From contig CAYLLT010000014.1 in assembly GCA_964384465.1 (NCBI GenBank), positions 7,980-71,979 of the forward strand: 64,000 nt of DNA, in the 5' to 3' direction. Source of the stretch: CAYLLT01 sp964384465. GTDB taxonomy: Bacteria; Planctomycetota; Phycisphaerae; UBA1845; PWPN01. The notes beneath the pieces were generated by a model. That model did no database searches, had not been told where the DNA came from, and saw only the letters and a program-made list of their open reading frames with translations. Positions within the stretch are counted from its first letter, which is position 1; every line of letters starts with the position of its first letter. Positions 42,801-50,740 of this stretch are shown in pieces. Made by a program: the position numbers and the translations under genes.

Positions 42801-44429
42801 TCAGAGGGGTGCAAAACGCCCGATCAGCAGTTCCGCCGTTTTGAGGCCGTCGATGGCGGCGCTGATGATCCCGCCGGCATAACCGGCGCCTTCGCCGACG
42901 GGGTAGAGGTTGGCGGTGGAGACGGATTCACGGGTGGCCGGGTCGCGGGTCATGCGGACGGGTCCGCTGGCGCGGGTTTCGGGGGCGGTGATGAGGGCGT
43001 CGGGGCCGGCAAAGCCGGGCAGCTTGCGGTCGAGCTGCTGGAGGCCGCGGGCGATCGCGTCGGCCACGAAGCCGGGGATCACCTGCCGAATGTCGGTCCA
43101 CTGGCCGCCGAGCGGGAAGCTGGTTTCCAGCGTGCCGTCGGAGGATCGCCCCACGAGGTAATCACTCGCCCGCTGGGCCGGTACGCGGTAGCTTTCGCCG
43201 GTCAATCGGAACGCGGTCCGCTCCAGCTCCTCCTGAAATGCGATCGCATCGAGGGGATTCATCTCCGCGTTGCCTTTCGCCAACAATTCGCGCGGATCGA
43301 TGGTGATGACCAGACCGCTGTTGGCGAATCTTCCGCTACGGTTGGATCGGCTCGCGCCGTTGGTCGCGATCTCACCGGCCGACTCGTTGGTGGGCAGGAT
43401 CTCGCCGCCGGGACACATGCAGAAGCTGAATAGATCGCCGCGCGGCCCGGCCGCTCCCTTGGCTACCAGGTGGTAGTCGGCCGGCGGCAGGCGGTCGTGC
43501 CCGCAAAGCGGCCCGTACTGCCAGCGATCGACCATCGCCTGCGGGTGCTCGATGCGCACGCCGAGCTGGAACGGCTTCGACTCGAACGCGACGGCGCGGG
43601 CCGCCAGCATGCGCAGCGTATCGCGGGCCGAATGGCCGATCGCCATCAACACCGGGCCGCATTGAATCTTCTCGCCGCTGATGACCACCTGCGTCGCACG
43701 GCCGTCGCGGATCACCACGTCGTCGAGCCGCCTGCCGAAGCGCACCTCGCCGCCGAGCGATTCGATGTGCATGCGGATTCGGCGGCAAATGCCGGGCAGC
43801 TTGTCCGAGCCGACGTGCGGCTTGCCGTCGATGAGGATGTCCGGATCGGCTCCGTGCTGGTAAAAGGTGGTGAGCACCTGCCGCACGCGCGGGTCGTTGA
43901 CGCGAGTGTAGAGCTTGCCGTCGGAATAGGTGCCCGCGCCGCCCTCGCCGAACAGCAGATTGGATTCGGGGTGAAACCGCCGGTGGCGATAGTAATCAAC
44001 CATGATGTCGCGATGACGGGTGGTCACATCCGCGCCGCGGTCAATGATGAGCGGGCGGTAACCGTATTCGGCCAGCAGCAACCCCGCGAACATGCCCGCC
44101 GGCCCGAAGCCGACGATGATCGGCCGGCCCGGCAGCAGTTCGCGACCGGGATCGATTCGCGACGGAGGCTCGGGCTTCAGCATCGCGACATCGCTGCGCC
44201 GCAAGCGGCGGACCCGTTGCGTTTCACGCGCAGGCGGTCCGGCCAGCACCAGCTCCAGGTTATATGTAAACTGGAGCCGGTCGTGCCGGCGGGCATCCAG
44301 CGCGCGGCGAACGATCGCCCAGTTGCGGATGTCGCCCGGCGTGACCCGCAGCCGTGCGGCCGCCCGATCACGCAGCAGCTCTTCAGGCTCATCCAGACCC
44401 AGCGTCAAGCCTCGGACGAAGATCGGCAT
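42801..44429 (-). CDS. FAD-dependent oxidoreductase of the COG2509 type
   Basis: The 542-residue protein has an N-terminal RNA/nucleotide-binding-like segment (GLTLGLDEPEELLRDRAAARL... KRRALDAR-like). The FAD-binding PIIVGFGPAGMFAGLLLAEYG motif follows, then NLLFGEGGAGTYSDGKL and AIGHSARDTLRML. The end GEGAGYAGGIISAAIDGLKTAE closes the FAD site. These are the marks of the widespread but uncharacterised FAD-dependent dehydrogenase family COG2509. No partner gene is obvious. Confidence 0.88.
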   Translation of the reverse strand: MPIFVRGLTLGLDEPEELLRDRAAARLRVTPGDIRNWAIVRRALDARRHDRLQFTYNLELVLAGPPARETQRVRRLRRSDVAMLKPEPPSRIDPGRELLPGRPIIVGFGPAGMFAGLLLAEYGYRPLIIDRGADVTTRHRDIMVDYYRHRRFHPESNLLFGEGGAGTYSDGKLYTRVNDPRVRQVLTTFYQHGADPDILIDGKPHVGSDKLPGICRRIRMHIESLGGEVRFGRRLDDVVIRDGRATQVVISGEKIQCGPVLMAIGHSARDTLRMLAARAVAFESKPFQLGVRIEHPQAMVDRWQYGPLCGHDRLPPADYHLVAKGAAGPRGDLFSFCMCPGGEILPTNESAGEIATNGASRSNRSGRFANSGLVITIDPRELLAKGNAEMNPLDAIAFQEELERTAFRLTGESYRVPAQRASDYLVGRSSDGTLETSFPLGGQWTDIRQVIPGFVADAIARGLQQLDRKLPGFAGPDALITAPETRASGPVRMTRDPATRESVSTANLYPVGEGAGYAGGIISAAIDGLKTAELLIGRFAPL

Positions 44430-44518
44430 GGCCAGACTTTAGCGAGCCGCCCGGCCGCTTACCACGCCAATCCCAAAGGGGGTGCATGTCCGTATATCCA
44501 GCGCGGGCCGGGCGCATA

Positions 44519-44647
44519 TGGAGTGCGTCGCCGGCGGCGGCGCTTTGGCTTGCGGTGTAACCGCTTCGTGCGATGAGAATCTTCGACATCATGAACCGCA
44601 ATGGACTCTACGCGAATCCAAAGCGGCGTCAGGACCGCCGCACTCCA
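44519..44647. repeat. Family C inverted repeat pair
   Basis: The 311-base gap 44430-44740 contains no gene. It holds two family C copies in inverted orientation (44519-44548 and 44618-44647; tggagtgcg...ctttgg and ccaaagcgg...cactcca), about 70 bases apart. A single copy lies at 20337-20366. Confidence 0.6.
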
Positions 44648-44726
44648 AAATGGCAGGCCGCGCAGGTACGGACGTGCGGACATGCCCCCCCAGGACGATC
44701 AATAGCGTGATGCGGCATAAACGCGG

Positions 44727-44732
44727 TATAAT
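44727..44732 (+). promoter_or_regulatory. -10 box (TATAAT) of the small HEAT lipoprotein gene
   Basis: A perfect TATAAT box lies 9 bases before the GTG at 44741. No good -35 box is seen. If this is the promoter, the transcript is nearly leaderless or the real start is the GTG at 44768. Confidence 0.4.
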
Positions 44733-44740
44733 CCGCCGCT

Positions 44741-45187
44741 GTGTTCATACCCAATGGACGATCTGCCGTGTATCGCCGCTGTCTTGCGATTGCTCGATGC
44801 TTGCCAGCCGCTCAACTTCGCCGCCTGGTTATTCCGTCAGCTCTGCTTCTATTCGTCGTGCTTACAGGTTGTGCCGCGCCGCGAACGCCTTATCCGGCTG
44901 CGCTGAACTCCGAGCGGCCGGACGAGCGCGTCAACGCCATCCGGCACGCCGCTCACGTGAAGGATCGCTCCGTGATTCCGATCCTGGTGGATCGGCTGGA
45001 GGATGATGACGATGCGGTTCGGTTCTATGCGATACTGGCCCTGGAGCGGTTGACCGGGACACGCCTTGGCTACAGTTATCATGCGTCGGATGCACAGCGC
45101 GGTCGGGCGGTCGAACGGTGGCGGCGGCACGTCTCCGGCAGTGAGCCAGCCAAGGAGCAGGCTTCGCGAGATGAGTCGGAAAAATAA
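44741..45187 (+). CDS. Small HEAT-repeat lipoprotein
   Basis: The 148-residue product has a long N-terminal region and a hydrophobic segment LVIPSALLLFVVLTGC that ends in a lipobox (LTGC, Cys44). A single HEAT-like pair follows (ERVNAIRHAAHVKDRSVIPILVDRLED and AVRFYAILALERLTG). It resembles a short version of the lipoprotein at 24127. It may be a scaffold at a membrane. The start is uncertain. Confidence 0.7.
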   Translation: MFIPNGRSAVYRRCLAIARCLPAAQLRRLVIPSALLLFVVLTGCAAPRTPYPAALNSERPDERVNAIRHAAHVKDRSVIPILVDRLEDDDDAVRFYAILALERLTGTRLGYSYHASDAQRGRAVERWRRHVSGSEPAKEQASRDESEK

Positions 45188-45294
45188 GGAAATCAGGAGG
45201 TACGGGAGCAAGGAAGTTATTGGCTCAGAAGCTAAAAGCTAACGGCTGATTACTCCTGGTTTCCTGGTTTCCTCATGGTTATTTGGAAAGGTCA

Positions 45295-45771
45295 ATGGAC
45301 GACCTCGTGCGAGTCAACGTCACCAGCGAGACCGAGCGCGTGGCGGAATTGCGCGAGGCGGCTGCGGAAGCGGCCCGGCGTCTGGGCTTTACCGAGGCCG
45401 AAGTGTCCGACATGGCGCTGGCCGTTGGTGAAGCGGTCTGTAACGTGATTAAACATGGATATGCCGGCCGAAGGGGCGAGCCCATCGAGCTGACGCTCCA
45501 GCCGGTGCGTCGCGGCGAGCGGCCCGGCCTGCAATTGACGTTGTTCGATCGCGGCCGGCAGGTCGATCCCGCCTCGATCGTCAGCCGTGACCTCGACGAT
45601 GTCCGCCCCGGCGGAATCGGCACGCACATCATGCGATCGATCATGGATGAAGTCGAGTATACGCTCCGTCCCACAGGGGGCATGCAGCTCAGAATGGTGA
45701 AGATGCTCAAACCCTCCGCGACAACAATCGACCGTCAAGACACGGCCGACACAGGAGAGAGCAAACGATGA
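45295..45771 (+). CDS. RsbW/SpoIIAB-like serine kinase (HATPase_c_2)
   Basis: The ATG at 45295 has GAAAGG upstream. The 158-residue protein has the GHKL ATP site of anti-sigma-factor kinases: N-box VGEAVCNVIKHGY (Asn50), G1 box LFDRGRQVDP (Asp85) and G2 box RPGGIGTHIMRSIMD. It would phosphorylate a Ser on a STAS partner. The next gene, overlapping by 4 bases, is exactly such a STAS protein, and three Mla lipid-transport genes follow. No sigma factor lies near. Confidence 0.9.
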   Translation: MDDLVRVNVTSETERVAELREAAAEAARRLGFTEAEVSDMALAVGEAVCNVIKHGYAGRRGEPIELTLQPVRRGERPGLQLTLFDRGRQVDPASIVSRDLDDVRPGGIGTHIMRSIMDEVEYTLRPTGGMQLRMVKMLKPSATTIDRQDTADTGESKR

Positions 45772-46145
45772 CCAATTATCAGGAAGGCGGCGTGAAGGAA
45801 GTTCGCTGGGAAACCATCGGCCAGCCGGGGCCCGGCGAACGCAAAGCCGCCGTCGTGCGGCTGACCGGCGATATCGATATGCACCATTCACCGGCCGTGC
45901 ATGAAGCGATCGTCGAGGTGTGCGACCAGCAGCCCGCGCTGCTGGTGATCGACCTTCAGGACGTCCATTACATGGATTCGTCCGGCATCGGCACGCTGGT
46001 GGATATTTTCCGGCGGGTGAACGGCTACGGCGGCCAGTTGAGCATGTGCAGCCTCAACGAGCGGGTCCGCAGCGTCTTCGAGATCACGCGGCTCGATAAA
46101 TTCTTCAAAATCTATCCCTCTGTCGCGGAGGCTCTGGCGGGATGA
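45768..46145 (+). CDS. STAS-domain protein (anti-sigma antagonist or MlaB-like)
   Basis: The 125-residue protein is one STAS domain: AAVVRLTGDIDMHHSPAVHEAI, LLVIDLQDVHYMDSSGIGTL and a late VFEITRLDKFF. The MDSSG motif (Ser71/Ser72) is the phosphorylation site in SpoIIAA/RsbV-type antagonists. E. coli MlaB, which binds the MlaF ATPase, is also a single STAS domain. The gene overlaps the kinase before it and mlaE after it by 4 bases each, so either role, or both, is possible. Confidence 0.9.
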   Translation: MTNYQEGGVKEVRWETIGQPGPGERKAAVVRLTGDIDMHHSPAVHEAIVEVCDQQPALLVIDLQDVHYMDSSGIGTLVDIFRRVNGYGGQLSMCSLNERVRSVFEITRLDKFFKIYPSVAEALAG

Positions 46146-46996
46146 GCGGCGTCATGCCTCAACGCGAACCACGGATTGTCGCCGGCATCACCGCCGTCGG
46201 GCGAGCGGCGATCAACGGCGTCCGCCGACTGCGCACGGCGACCATCTACCTGGGCGGCCTCGCCTTCCTGCTGTGGGACGCGCTGGTGTGGACCGCTCGC
46301 GGGCTGTTCACGCGGCAGATCAAGCTCGGCCGGGCGTCGCTCGCTTCGCAGATGGTCCGCGTCGGCGTACGCAGCATCCCCATCATCGTGCTCGTGCAGA
46401 CGTTCATCGGGATCATCCTCGCGCTCCAAATGGCCCCGACGCTGGAATCCTACGGTTCGCTGGACAGCATTGCCAACATCGTCGGCATCGCCATGGTCCG
46501 CGAACTGGGGCCGCTGCTGTCCGCCATTGTGCTCAGCGGATTCGCGGGGGCCTCGATCGCCGCCGAGATCGGCGCGATGGTCGAGGCGGAGGAAATCAAG
46601 GCCCTGCGGGCACACGCGTTGAACCCGGTTCGCTTTTTGGTGGTGCCGCGCTTCCTCGCGACGGTGGTCATGCTGACCGGACTCGCGGTCGTTGCCGACA
46701 TCGTTGGCGTGACCGGCGGCCTGATGACCTCGTGGCTGGTGCTCGACATCCAGCCGGCCAGATATCTGGAAAACACGCGCACGGCCCTGCTGTACCGCGA
46801 TTTCTTCACCGGCCTGGTCAAAGCCGGCGTCTTCGGCCTGCTCATCTCGATGATCGCCTGCTACGAAGGTTTCAACGTCAGCGGCGGAGCGGAAGGCGTC
46901 GGCCGCGCCACCACCGCGACAGTGGTTAAATCGATCGTCGCGCTCATCGCGACTGACTGCGTCTTCACCGGAGTCTTCTACCTGTTCGGATTGTGA
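46142..46996 (+). CDS. mlaE: ABC transporter permease MlaE
   Basis: The 284-residue permease has about five membrane helices after an amphipathic N-terminus. It has the MlaE/YrbE motifs GLFTRQIKLGRASLASQMVRVGVRS, MVRELGPLLSAIVLSGFAGASIAAEIG, VEAEEIKALRAHALNPVRFLVVPR and YEGFNVSGGAEGVGRATTATVV. It forms the inner-membrane core of the Mla phospholipid transporter. Confidence 0.95.
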   Translation: MSGVMPQREPRIVAGITAVGRAAINGVRRLRTATIYLGGLAFLLWDALVWTARGLFTRQIKLGRASLASQMVRVGVRSIPIIVLVQTFIGIILALQMAPTLESYGSLDSIANIVGIAMVRELGPLLSAIVLSGFAGASIAAEIGAMVEAEEIKALRAHALNPVRFLVVPRFLATVVMLTGLAVVADIVGVTGGLMTSWLVLDIQPARYLENTRTALLYRDFFTGLVKAGVFGLLISMIACYEGFNVSGGAEGVGRATTATVVKSIVALIATDCVFTGVFYLFGL

Positions 46997-46999
46997 GAA

Positions 47000-47893
47000 T
47001 TGAGTGAGGGCTTGCACTTGTCCGAAACCGCTCTCGATGTCGTCATCTCCGTCCGCGACCTGGTGATGACGTTCCCGGATAATGACGGCAATCCGGTTCG
47101 CGTGCTCGACGGTATCACGCTCGATGTGTATGCCGGCGAGACGCTGGTCATCATGGGCGGCTCCGGCTGCGGGAAGAGCACGCTGCTCAACTGCCTGATC
47201 GGGGAGCTGCGGCCCCAACAGGGGCAGATCCTGTACAAATCGCGATCCAGCGGGCAACTCGTCAACCTCCTCGAGATGGATGAACGGGCGCTCAACGAGC
47301 TGCGAAAGAACTTCGGCATCCTGTTTCAGAGCGGTGCGCTCTTCAATTCCATGACTGTGGCCGAAAATGTGGCGCTGCCGCTGAAAGAGCACTCGTACGT
47401 CGATCCGTCGATCATCGACATCGTGGTGACGCTCAAGCTCCAGCAGGTGCACATGCTGCCGCACCGCGATAAAATGCCGTCGCAACTGTCTGGCGGACAG
47501 AAGAAGCGGGCGGGGCTGGCCCGGGCGACCGCGCTCGATCCGCAGATATTGTTTTACGATGAACCGTCGGCGGGGCTCGATCCGGTCACATCGGCGGCGA
47601 TCGACGATCTGATCACGGACCTTTCAAAGAAGCTGCGGGTGACCAGCGTGGTGGTAACGCACGAGATGGATTCGGCTTTCCGAATCGCCGACCGCATGAT
47701 CATGCTCGAACGCGGCCGCGTGCTGATGGCGGGACCTCGCAATGATTTCGAGAAAATTCGTGACACGGATTCCGACCGGCTCCGCACGCACGAGCAACGG
47801 CTGATCCATCAATTCCTGAACGGCAACACGCAAGGCCCGCTGACCGACGCCGAGGGCACGAGCGAATACGAAAAGTGGATCGTGGCGGGGTAA
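47000..47893 (+). CDS. mlaF: ABC transporter ATPase MlaF
   Basis: The start is a TTG three bases after mlaE. The ATPase has Walker A GGSGCGKST, a Q-loop FGILFQSGALF, ABC signature LSGGQKKRAGLARA and Walker B ILFYDEPSAGLDP, then H-loop VVVTHEMD. MlaF drives lipid movement and, in E. coli, binds the STAS protein MlaB. The extended C-terminus (last 30 residues, ADRMIML...KWIVAG) resembles that of Mla ATPases. Confidence 0.95.
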   Translation: MSEGLHLSETALDVVISVRDLVMTFPDNDGNPVRVLDGITLDVYAGETLVIMGGSGCGKSTLLNCLIGELRPQQGQILYKSRSSGQLVNLLEMDERALNELRKNFGILFQSGALFNSMTVAENVALPLKEHSYVDPSIIDIVVTLKLQQVHMLPHRDKMPSQLSGGQKKRAGLARATALDPQILFYDEPSAGLDPVTSAAIDDLITDLSKKLRVTSVVVTHEMDSAFRIADRMIMLERGRVLMAGPRNDFEKIRDTDSDRLRTHEQRLIHQFLNGNTQGPLTDAEGTSEYEKWIVAG

Positions 47894-47896
47894 ACG

Positions 47897-49234
47897 ATGC
47901 CTGCTGAGCGGAACGCTTTCAAACTCGGACTGACGCTAATCGTCTTCTTTGCGATGACGATCGGCGTGCTGGTGTTCCTGTCGCGGCGCACCGGCGGGGA
48001 TGTGAAACTGAAGATTCGCTTCCCGCACGATCAGTTCACCACCGTGCTCAAGCCGGGCAGCGAGGTCGTCTGCGGCGGGCAAACGGTCGGCAACATCAGG
48101 TCGCTCGATCTCCAGGAGATGATCGACACACACTCGGGCAACAAGACGCTGTTTGCGGTGATCACGATGGCGATCGACTCGTCGCTCGGCCTGCGGCAGG
48201 ATTGCAAGATCGTGCCGGAAGGGTTGCTGCTGGGCGGGCCGGGCAAGCTGGTCATCCTCGACCGCGGCGTGGGCGAGCCGATCAACTCCGGCCAGATGCT
48301 CGACGGTCAGGTGGCCGCTGATTTTGCCGGTCTGACGCGGCTGATGGCCTCACAGCTCGACCCTAAAGATCCGACCAGCCTGCTCGCGATGGTGAAGGGC
48401 CAGCTCGATCCCGGCGACTCCAAGTCATTGATCGCCAAAATCCACATCTCGCTCGAAGACCTTAACGCGGTCACACACAGCATCCGCAACGAGTTCGACC
48501 CGCGGCAGAAGGCCGTTCTGTTTTCAAAGCTGCACTCGATCCTGGATCACATCAACGATGCGACGCGGCTGCTGCGCAACGAAATGGACCACGAGAGCGA
48601 CAGCGCTCTATTCTCCAAGCTTCACGAGACGCTCGACACGTTGAATCAGGGTTTGCAAACCGTGGTCGCCGTCCTCAAGGAGAACCGCCAGCCGATCACC
48701 GAAGCCGTCGGCCACATCCGCAACACGAGCCAGATACTCGAACAACAGATCGCGGCCCGCATCGCCAAACAACTCGACCCCGCCGAGGCCGCCAGCCTCA
48801 TCGCCAAGGTGCACGTGGCCATCGATCGGTTAGGCAGCTCGCTCAAGGATCTCAATGCCATTACTGAGTCGACCCGCGAGACGATCGTGCAGAACAAGGA
48901 AAATCTCAACAGCCTGCTGGTGAATTTCAAAGAGACGAGCGATCATCTCAAGGCGGCCAGCAAGGACATCCGCCGCAACCCCTGGCGGCTGTTCTATCAG
49001 CCGACGCTCGACGAAGCCGCCCAGGCCAACGTCTTCGACGCCGCCCGCGCGTTCTCCGACGCCGCGACGAAATTGGACGATACTCTGGCACGGCTGCAAG
49101 CAATCTCGCAAGCCGGCGGCCAGGTCCCCGCCGACGACCAGCAGCTCAAGGAGCTGCGCGAACAACTCCAGCAGTCGTTCACGCAGTTCACCAAGGTCGA
49201 ATCGGCGCTGTGGAACCAGCTCAAGATCAAATGA
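47897..49234 (+). CDS. mlaD: MlaD/MCE-domain lipid transport protein
   Basis: An N-terminal anchor (LGLTLIVFFAMTIGVLVFL) is followed by one MCE domain (residues about 37-130; VKLKIRFPHDQFTTVLKPGSEVVCGGQTVGNI and KIVPEGLLLGGPGKLVI). A long helical region follows, with heptad-like repeats of NAVTHSIRNEFDP, INDATRLLRNEMDHE and DLNAITESTRETI. At 445 residues it is much longer than E. coli MlaD (183) and could span much of the periplasm. The MlaC-like carrier is not in this cluster. Confidence 0.92.
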   Translation: MPAERNAFKLGLTLIVFFAMTIGVLVFLSRRTGGDVKLKIRFPHDQFTTVLKPGSEVVCGGQTVGNIRSLDLQEMIDTHSGNKTLFAVITMAIDSSLGLRQDCKIVPEGLLLGGPGKLVILDRGVGEPINSGQMLDGQVAADFAGLTRLMASQLDPKDPTSLLAMVKGQLDPGDSKSLIAKIHISLEDLNAVTHSIRNEFDPRQKAVLFSKLHSILDHINDATRLLRNEMDHESDSALFSKLHETLDTLNQGLQTVVAVLKENRQPITEAVGHIRNTSQILEQQIAARIAKQLDPAEAASLIAKVHVAIDRLGSSLKDLNAITESTRETIVQNKENLNSLLVNFKETSDHLKAASKDIRRNPWRLFYQPTLDEAAQANVFDAARAFSDAATKLDDTLARLQAISQAGGQVPADDQQLKELREQLQQSFTQFTKVESALWNQLKIK

Positions 49235-49246
49235 TAATCTAGCAGT

Positions 49247-50497
49247 ATGGACACAATCATTCTCAGCATCGGCACCGAGCTGACGCTCGGACAGACCGTG
49301 GACACGAACACCGCGTGGTTGTCGCAGCGGCTGGCGGAGATCGGCGTGCCGGTGCGAATGCATCTGACGCTGCCCGACGAGTTGGAGCCGATCCGCGGCG
49401 AGATCAAACGGGCCACGGCCACGGCACAGGTCGTGCTCATCACCGGCGGCATCGGCCCGACCGAAGACGATCTGACACGCCAGGCGCTGGCGGCGGCCAT
49501 GAACGTGCCGCTGGAATTGCGGCCGGAATTTGTCGAACAGATCCGCGCGTTCTTTACCGCCCGCAACCGCACCATGCCGGATGCGAACACGGTGCAGGCC
49601 ATGTTCCCGGTCGGCGCGGAGGGCATCGCGAATACCTGCGGGACGGCGCCCGGAATCCATGCGCGGCTCGATCGCGCGGATATTTTCGTCATGCCGGGTG
49701 TACCGCGTGAAATGAAAGTGATGTACGACCAGCACGTGCTGCCGTTCCTGTCCGAACGGGCCGGCGGCGGCGTGATTCTGGCCACCACATTGCATTGCCA
49801 CGGCGCCGGCGAATCCGACATCGGCGAAAAAATCCGCGACCTGATGCAGCGCGGGCGCAATCCCACCGTCGGGACGACCGCGCAGCAGTCGATCATCGGC
49901 GTGCGCATTCACGCCCACGGAAGGACGCGGGCGGAGGCGCAAGGGCTTCTCGATCAGACGTCGGCGGAAGTGCGGCGGCGACTGGGTCCGCTGATCTTTG
50001 GCGAAAACGAAGAGACGTTGGCGGCGGCGGTCGGAAAGCTGCTCCGACAACGGAAGCTCACGCTGTCCACGGCCGAATCATGCACCGGCGGGCTGCTCGC
50101 CAAGATGATCACCGACATCCCGGGCAGCAGCGCATATTTCAGTAATGGCGTGATCACGTACGCAGACGCGGCGAAGTCGAAATGGCTGAACGTCCCTGCG
50201 GATTTGATCGTGGCTCACGGCGCGGTGAGTCCGCAGGTTGCGGAAGTGATGGCGGCGAACTGCCGGGCGGCCGGCGACGCTGATTTCGCCATCAGCATCA
50301 CCGGCATCGCCGGGCCGGACGGCGGAACACCGCAAAAACCAGTCGGGCTGGTCTATATCGGCCTGGCGGACCGCCGGCGCTGCGAAGTGACCGAGCACCG
50401 GCTGGGCGAGACCACCTCACGCCACGAAATCCGCGAGCGGACGTGCTTCGCCGCACTCAATCGCCTGCGTCTGCGGCTGACTGCCCCCGACGGCTGA
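49247..50497 (+). CDS. cinA: CinA: NMN deamidase / competence-damage protein
   Basis: The N-terminal domain is of the MoaB/MogA type (SIGTELTLGQTVDTNTAWLSQRL and ITGGIGPTEDDLT). The C-terminal domain is the CinA amidase (STAESCTGGLLAKMITDIPGSS, FSNGVITYADAAKSKWL and ISITGIAGPDGGTPQKPVGLVY). The family removes amide from nicotinamide mononucleotide in pyridine-nucleotide recycling. The length of 416 residues is normal. It follows mlaD by 12 bases. Confidence 0.94.
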   Translation: MDTIILSIGTELTLGQTVDTNTAWLSQRLAEIGVPVRMHLTLPDELEPIRGEIKRATATAQVVLITGGIGPTEDDLTRQALAAAMNVPLELRPEFVEQIRAFFTARNRTMPDANTVQAMFPVGAEGIANTCGTAPGIHARLDRADIFVMPGVPREMKVMYDQHVLPFLSERAGGGVILATTLHCHGAGESDIGEKIRDLMQRGRNPTVGTTAQQSIIGVRIHAHGRTRAEAQGLLDQTSAEVRRRLGPLIFGENEETLAAAVGKLLRQRKLTLSTAESCTGGLLAKMITDIPGSSAYFSNGVITYADAAKSKWLNVPADLIVAHGAVSPQVAEVMAANCRAAGDADFAISITGIAGPDGGTPQKPVGLVYIGLADRRRCEVTEHRLGETTSRHEIRERTCFAALNRLRLRLTAPDG

Positions 50498-50507
50498 CGG
50501 TCGCGAC

Positions 50508-50657
50508 TCAGGCCAGCGTGTCGCCGAGAAGCTGAAGCCCGACCCCCACGATGTTGAGCACGCCGCCGGCCGCATCGCATTCGCCGCCGCTGAGCAGAGC
50601 CGCGCCGCTGAGCCAGATGGCCAGACTTCGGTTCTGCATGACGTATTTGCGGAACAT
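50508..50657 (-). CDS. Small 49-residue protein with strong ribosome-binding site
   Basis: A 49-residue reading frame begins MFRKYVMQNRS and ends LQLLGDTLA. It has a perfect GGAGG (50663-50667, complement) five bases before the ATG. The sequence is short, basic at the start, then hydrophobic (LAIWLSGAALLSGG, and GGVLNIVGVGLQLLG), with one Cys. This resembles a small membrane or secreted peptide. Coding is supported by the Shine-Dalgarno and by the inverted repeat upstream, not by any family match. Confidence 0.55.
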   Translation of the reverse strand: MFRKYVMQNRSLAIWLSGAALLSGGECDAAGGVLNIVGVGLQLLGDTLA

Positions 50658-50673
50658 GAACACCTCCGGTGTA

Positions 50674-50694
50674 TGCGAGATAAATACTCTCGCA
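50674..50694. promoter_or_regulatory. 7-bp inverted repeat upstream of the small gene
   Basis: The arms tgcgaga (50674-50680) and tctcgca (50688-50694) flank the A/T-rich loop taaatac, 17 bases upstream of the small gene's start. It could be an operator or a 5' stem-loop. Confidence 0.35.
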
Positions 50695-50740
50695 CAATTT
50701 CACATGCGGCGTTTACGAACTGTGGATTATATGCGCGCGG

